Assembly: GCA_000969725.1 (NCBI GenBank)
Contig: JXSR01S005621.1
From: Ophiothrix spiculata
Lineage: Eukaryota > Echinodermata > Ophiuroidea > Amphilepidida > Ophiotrichidae
DNA: 23,699 nucleotides
Reading direction: 5' to 3' (one strand)
A program made the position numbers and the translations under genes. The notes beneath the pieces were generated by a model that was not told the origin of the DNA, made no database searches, and saw nothing but the letters and a program-made list of their open reading frames with translations. Below are positions 18,966 through 23,699 of the stretch, piece after piece. How positions within the stretch are numbered: the stretch's first letter is position 1; every line of letters starts with the position of its first letter.

Positions 18966-19374
18966 AAATCATTGGAAAAATGGGCTATAACTCTTAAGGG
19001 ATTTAAAGCAATTTGAATTGGGTGTTATGGACGCCCTAGCTACCTCGTGATATTTTATTCTTGTTGCCCCTATCAACAAATTACAAAAATTACAAATGAT
19101 ACCAGTGTTAAATGTTTTTGTTTAACGCATGTTTCGTTTTGATATTTTTTGATCAAAGTAAATTTACTTCATCTTCGAGTGGATAATGTACATTATCAGG
19201 TCTTCAACCGGCCAATTTTATCAACAATTTATAATTGTACATGGGTCTAACCTTTAGTACCGTACACAGTTCACTAAAGTTATATTGTTTTTGATCAGAT
19301 GTAATTTCTACATTAATTGCCATGCACGAAATATCTTCTATACCAACAGGTGAAGTGAAGGTGTGTGAATTTAA

Positions 19375-19585
19375 GGCCCTGTATCCATAGGCTGTTCCCT
19401 GGTGCCATACATGTATGCCCGCAATTATCCCTAATTGTCATGCGAAACACACAGTAAACATATGCTTTACACAAGGTCACTGATACGGTCTCTAAGCAAA
19501 ATAAAGGTTAATTGTGTGCAGCGCGTGACAAATGGGCATAATTGCGGGAATATGGCACTAGGGAACAGCCTATGGATACAGGGCC
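19375..19585. mobile_element. PIF/Harbinger-type MITE, TAA target duplication
   Basis: The first 35 bases (GGCCCTGTATCCATAGGCTG onward) match the inverted right end with one difference, and weaker pairing goes deeper. TAA flanks both sides (19372-19374 and 19586-19588). GGCCCTGT-type termini with a TWA duplication are typical of Harbinger elements. The close arms suggest a fairly recent insertion. Confidence 0.75.
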
Positions 19586-19681
19586 TAAGAGCTTTAAAAT
19601 ACTGACATTTTTCATTTCAAATATTAATTAACCAAAACAAAAAAATAAAGTGATACAAAACAGGTCTGAAGTTATCACACT

Positions 19682-19687
19682 TTTATT
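19682..19687 (-). terminator. Possible AATAAA polyadenylation signal of the helicase gene
   Basis: This is the nearest canonical AATAAA on the minus strand after the helicase stop, about 650 bp downstream. AT-rich DNA yields such hexamers by chance, so this is only a candidate. Confidence 0.25.
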
Positions 19688-20336
19688 TCAAGTATTCAGT
19701 CACAATTTAATGTTTTGCACTCGTTATTTACATTGATTATAAAACAATACACATTTTACATTAACTCCATCAAAAACAGATCAAAAATCAAGTCCCAAAG
19801 TCCCTGCAATGCACCAAAAATGTACTGCGAGAGGGGTTATAATAATAATAAATATAATCTAAAAATGGGAAAATATTTTGATGTATTTGTGAGCAACCCT
19901 CGATAGGAAGAGCAAATTTTGCTATTTTTTGCTCAAAATATTTTCATCTTTTATGACCTAATTAACCGTAAAATCAAAATGAAATGTCAAGATTTCCATG
20001 AAATGAAAGCATGTTAATGTATTTCCTCAGGCTTTCAAAATCTAAAGAATCTCAAAATTGAAAAAAAAAATTAGTAAATTTTGAAAAAACTTTTACTAGC
20101 AATGGACGTTTTTTTTTTACCATGAACGTTGATTCTGATTCAAAGCAAATAACCATTTCTAAAATCCAGCTCATAATTATTACTTTTGATCATAAGTTGT
20201 TCATGAAAGACAAAGTTACATTTTACAGTCAGGTTATAGACAGCGATGCAACCAAAAAACAAGAGAAGTCTGCAGCAAAGTTAAATTCTATGTTACATTG
20301 TACCTGTATGTACAACTGTATATTGTCACCGAATAT

Positions 20337-21636
20337 TTAATCACTCTCAATGTCAGATTGATCTGAAAGTACTCTCTCCTCATCATCACTATATACAAAC
20401 TCTACTGTAGCATATGCTGCCTCATGTTCCGAATCTGTATCAGATGAATCGGAATATTCTGCTGAAGTAGTATTTCCAGAAGGAAGATTAAGTGTGTGGA
20501 TAACACAACAATCCTTTAATTCTTCTTCTACAATTTGGTAAACGCAGCGTGCTTGTTCATCATTGAAAAATTGATATTTCAGTTTAAACTGATCCAAAGT
20601 CAACACTTGTTCACAAGTAATTAGAACACTGTCAATAAGTTGCTGTGTAAAACCAACGGATATATCTCCAGTCAGAGCTCTGACTCCCGAAGGTCCTACT
20701 GGCAGTTCACTAAATAAATCATTCTGATATTCAGTCATTCTCATTCTCAATTTTTGAAGGTCTTCCGGCAAAACTTGCCTCTGAATATTGTCTGTTTCAG
20801 CAGACGCTTTCCCTAACTCCATGCATGCTTTTTCGACCCAGAAGTCTGTTGATGGGTGACAAACATTGCAGCAAGTAAACTCTGCTTCTGCTACTGCAAT
20901 CTTGAAATTCTTAAGGAGACACTTCCTTCTGCAGGTATCAGTGTTCTGAACGTAAGTCTTCATAGACTCCTCTGGCTTTCTTCTGGAATTTGATTTTGGG
21001 TAATCCATGAGCAAAGCCAGGCTTTCACTTCCGTCTCTCCCAGCCCGACCAGTTTCCTGCATGTAATCTAATATAGTCTTAGATGTTCCAAAGTGAATGA
21101 TGGTATTCACAGCTTTGGCATCTATTCCCATACCGAAGGCAACGGTGGCAAACAAAACACGGACCTTTCCGTTTTCTTCTCCAAATGAATTAACAACATA
21201 GTCCTTGTTTTTTTGTGGTGTCCACGCATGGTACATGGCATAGTTCCGCTCTAGGGGACTTGTTCTACGATCTCCTATCAGTAGTTCAAAACGTCCATAA
21301 AGCTGGTCACACTGGTCCCTTGTCTGACAAAACACAATTACTCTGTCGGCACTCTGCCCGTTCTTTCTAAGTTCGTCTACAAGCCAGTCAAAGTTGTCTG
21401 CTGGGTGAGATGTCTTAACCTTTACGTAAGACAACCTTACATTTTTTCTGTTTGGAGAGTGCTCTATGTGAACTATTCCACTCATGGCCAAGTTTTTGGT
21501 AATTAACTCCTTGACGTCTTCAGTTGCTGTTGCTGTTAACACACATACATGAATGGCTGAAGGAACCATGGCCCGTAGTTCAGCAAGTCGTCCATATTCT
21601 TCTCTAAAAGCCTTGGTGTGGTCTGAAGAATGTCCC
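20337..21636 (-). CDS. RecQ-like helicase 3'-terminal exon
   Basis: The acceptor on the minus strand reads TTTTTGTACAG|GGGACA. The first base completes the split Trp codon; 432 further codons precede the TAA at 20337-20339. The exon holds helicase motifs III to VI, the zinc cluster, the C-terminal helical domain and an acidic tail with repeated SD and DE residues. The frame has no internal stop. An open frame reaching a TTG at 21644 includes the splice acceptor and is not the true start. Confidence 0.88.
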
Positions 21637-23699
21637 CTGTACAAAAATAACAGAGGGAAAAAGGACTATAGATTAGAATTATATCTTGTTGACATTGCAA
21701 AAGTGATCTTTGAATCATGAGTATGCTTCACATGTTGACAAATAGGCTATTCACTGTCATGTTTACATGCATTCGGGTCTTTCCAATCTTAAACAAAGTT
21801 AGTGATTTTTTTGATTTTTTTTTAAATCATGATTTAAATCGATTTAAATCAGTGATTTAAATCAGATTTTTTCAATTTAAATCACGATTTAAATCACAAT
21901 TAAAATCAGCCTGATTTAAATCAGCCAACCCTGATCTCAAATATCACAAACGTTACCAAAATGTTACACGATCCTGCCCTCGAATTTGAATGAGCTTGAG
22001 TTATCTTCAAGGGCTGCATACCTTGAAGATATCCAAAACTCATTCGAATTGAAGGTAAAGAACATGTAACATTTTGGTAACGTTTGTGACATTTGAGATT
22101 GGAATGACCCATATTCATGATTCATCTTGAAATATGTCAATGAAATTTACCAAAATCATGCCAGTAAATAGGTGTTTGGAAATTGCATCTACTTAGGCCT
22201 ACTTTTTATTATCATCTGATCTAAAATTTTGGTTAACAGTTTTATGTGATAGAACTTTATGAATACATGGCATAAAAAGTGCATGCATTATACACGTATG
22301 GCCATGTGTTTTAACCTCAACACTGAAAACAGAAAAGGATGGTTTTGTTACATTTTTCACTGTTTGTTTTTTAGTGATAATTAAATAAATAATAAAAAAA
22401 AATGTACAAGCTATTACAAAAATGATGGCATCATTTGGAAACTAATACATATAAGCTTTCTTGGTGTGAAGTTTGATTTTATTGTACAGAAATATATTTA
22501 TGACTATTTGAATTGACACAGCTGAGGGTGGTTGAGGAAGCGGCTACCGAGGAAGCGGCTACCCCTGTACAAAGTATAAAGGAACTGCCTTTGTTGCGTC
22601 TCCATTTAAAAAAAGTTTTATAAAATTCCAAAATTTAATCATATTAGTTTACTGTAATCTTTGTTTCAAAAGAAAGCTAAATGCCAATCTTAGAAAATTA
22701 TTGTTATTGTAAATTTAACGTTAAAAGTGTTTACACCATGGATAATTGATATCTTTTACAAAGCCGACTGCAGTAGCATGCCATAATTTACTTACAGCAC
22801 GTCATGCGTCTGTCTTATTTTAAGCATAGGCCCTTATCAATAATTATAGTTCCCATAATAGTACAAGTATACATTTTCTGAAAGGAAATTTAACAAGGAA
22901 TACAAAAATGCAGTAAAAACAGTAATCCAACAACTATAGAACCTTGCATACATGATCTTACACTGTCTTTTATTGCAGTTTTGTATTCCTTAAATTTCCT
23001 TCAAATCAGAAAATGTATACTTTACCACCAAAGGGGGGGGGGGGGGGTTACATGTAGTTGTTGAGATATGACTGAAAGAAGGTGAACACATCTCACACGT
23101 AGCAAACTTTATAGCTTGTTTATGAAAATTCGGGGAGGTTAAAACACATGGCGATACGCCTATGAAATGTACAATCTTTGACCTAAAATGTGATTATACA
23201 CGGCTTATAAAAGTGCATTTTTGTGGGAGTGTACAGTGTACATGATCTACATTGTACAAACCTACATACATTTTTAAGCAGTCATTAAGTATTGTTCAGT
23301 ACAGTTTATCATTAGATTCTGATTCAGAATTTTACCATAAATTATAGTTCACGCGTTTGTCAGTTGTTTGTCCAGCTCTCAGGCACTAGTGGGGAACACA
23401 GCCACGTTCGGTCAGATATTCAAGACAACAAATTCCCCATAATTTAAAGCAATATTTAAAACAAGACGGCCTTCAAGTCTCTCGAGAGCCAAATTCCTGG
23501 CCCAAATCTACAATGCACAAATTCCCCCCCCCCCCCAAAAAAAAAAAAAAAAAATCATGACAAATTCCAAATTTGCTGGGTTGCCGTAATCAAGGCCAGG
23601 GAACAACTGACAATCGTCTCGTGACTTTCACAATCAAATTTAAATCTTACCAAGATGCTATCGTATGTCCCTCATCAAAAAACAATCCACAAAGATTTC
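20337..23699 (-). CDS. RecQ-like SF2 DNA helicase, 5' end outside window
   Basis: Two exons are visible: 23651-23699 (partial) and 20337-21636. They splice across a 2014-bp intron through a Trp codon split TG|G, giving motif II as FFDEGHTIASW followed by GHSSDHTKAF. Later motifs are VLTATATEDV (III), RVIVFCQTRDQC (IV), VRVLFATVAFGMGID (V) and QETGRAGRDG (VI). A zinc-binding cluster CRRKC...CCNVC follows, as in the RecQ zinc subdomain. Then come a helical C-terminal region (FTQQLIDSVL) and an acidic Ser/Asp-rich tail. RecQ enzymes unwind DNA 3' to 5' using ATP. The Walker A part lies beyond 23699. DEGH replaces the usual DEAH. The gene converges on the DUF6589 gene. It could be a host RecQ paralogue, but the diverged C-terminus and this neighbour suggest the transposon-associated type. 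Confidence 0.85.
21806..21924. repeat. GATTTAAATC palindromic short tandem array
   Basis: Repeated GATTTAAATC and close variants (AATCATGATTTAAATCG and similar), each self-complementary, so the array reads alike on both strands. Similar arrays are widespread in animal genomes. It abuts the foldback element that follows. Confidence 0.8.
21934..22099. mobile_element. Foldback MITE in the helicase intron
   Basis: ATCTCAAATATCACAAACG with GTTACCAAAATGTTACA after it at the left pairs with the inverted right end (CGTTTGTGACATTTGAGAT). Pairing extends to GATATCTTCAAGG-type sequence near the centre, so almost the whole 166 bp can fold. Target duplication not resolved. Confidence 0.7.
22865..23022. 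mobile_element. Foldback MITE with AAGTATACATTTTCTGA ends
   Basis: AAGTATACATTTTCTGA and GGAAATTTAACAAGGAATAC at the left are matched in inverse order and strand at the right (GTATTCCTTAAATTTCC, TCAGAAAATGTATACTT). Arms of about 55-60 bp enclose a short loop. Non-coding. Confidence 0.7.
23524..23554 (+). repeat. C-run/A-run tract
   Basis: A C run followed directly by a long A run, preceded by AAATT and followed later by ACAAATTCC. It resembles the tract at 17578-17640. Confidence 0.85.
23651..23699 (-). CDS. RecQ-like helicase exon fragment with motif II (partial)
   Basis: This 49-bp minus-strand exon end is too short to stand out as an open frame. It translates as NLCGLFFDEGHTIAS plus two bases of a Trp codon, then a TTG|GTAAGA donor. 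It matches where motif II should lie, just before the downstream exon, and the phases agree. The exon continues past the window edge. Confidence 0.82.

Larger units (their letters stand above)
11628..20336. other. 8.7-kb non-coding gap between convergent genes
   Basis: Only short open frames without domains or codon signal are present. Identified content: inverted-repeat elements at 12153-12486, 14127-14444, 14793-15117, 15646-15760, 16798-17043, 17088-17274 and 19375-19585; hairpins at 16116-16176; simple repeats at 12674-12690 (AATC) and 17578-17640; a degenerate minisatellite at 18405-18965. I see nothing recognisable in about 12700-14100, 17650-18180, 18970-19370 and 19600-20336. Confidence 0.75.
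21637..23650 (-). other. Helicase intron (2 kb)
   Basis: On the minus strand it runs from GTAAGA to GTACAG and interrupts a Trp codon after its second base. It holds a GATTTAAATC array, foldback elements at 21934-22099 and 22865-23022, a 15-bp tandem duplication (GAGGAAGCGGCTACC) at 22534-22563, a G run at 23033-23047 and a C/A run at 23524-23554. No further exon is visible in it. Confidence 0.8.

Noticed and set aside
11628-20336. Retroelement or LTR element in the gap
   Set aside because: I saw no reverse transcriptase, integrase or capsid motif and no long direct repeats; the repeats found are short inverted ones.
20337-21644. Helicase as a self-contained 435-codon gene
   Set aside because: The first codons overlap the acceptor and motifs I and II are missing; the motif II exon at 23651-23699 splices in frame.
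22534-22563. Tandem 15-bp GAGGAAGCGGCTACC as a coding repeat
   Set aside because: No open frame extends around it and it lies inside the helicase intron; it is likely a simple duplication.

Overview
This window looks like nuclear DNA of a marine invertebrate. It is AT-rich, has spliced genes with canonical GT-AG introns, and is crowded with short inverted-repeat DNA elements (MITEs and foldbacks). Frequent TACATGTA and TAGGCCTA words suggest an ambulacrarian deuterostome (echinoderm or hemichordate), but this is a weak compositional impression. I found no rRNA, tRNA, CRISPR array, reverse transcriptase, capsid or envelope gene.

Two protein-coding genes are supported, and they converge. On the + strand, four exons (412-1059, 7004-7996, 8955-9212, 10491-11627) join in phase 0 into an open reading frame of about 1011 codons. 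The product has an N-terminal CxxC...CxxC finger, a DUF6589-type core and a C2H2 finger embedded in that core. On the - strand, the 3' part of a RecQ-like superfamily II helicase occupies 20337-21636, with one upstream exon fragment at 23651-23699. That fragment carries the motif II (DEGH) box and splices in frame through a split Trp codon. The 5' part of the helicase lies beyond the right edge.

Layout: 1-96 is a GC-rich, hairpin-forming segment. 97-411 is the upstream region, with a perfect CRE-like TGACGTCA. 1060-7003 is a 5.9 kb first intron holding an inverted-repeat element with eight copies of one 15-mer, a Harbinger-like MITE and a cluster of nested palindromes. 7997-8954 and 9213-10490 are shorter introns. 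11628-20336 is an 8.7 kb gap between the gene 3' ends with no credible coding region, filled by at least seven inverted-repeat elements and a degenerate minisatellite. 21637-23650 is a helicase intron with a GATTTAAATC array and two foldback elements.

Interpretation: a DUF6589 protein beside a RecQ-like helicase fits a large helicase-bearing DNA transposon. The closest described group I recall is the AcademH lineage of the Academ superfamily (from memory, not checked). In that reading the DUF6589 protein is the transposase, with D439, D591 and E881 (1011-aa model) as candidate catalytic residues, and the helicase assists excision or replication. The coding frames seen are unbroken although the non-coding DNA has taken many insertions, so either the element is still functional or the two genes serve the host. 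Neither target-site duplications nor a right end can be seen here.
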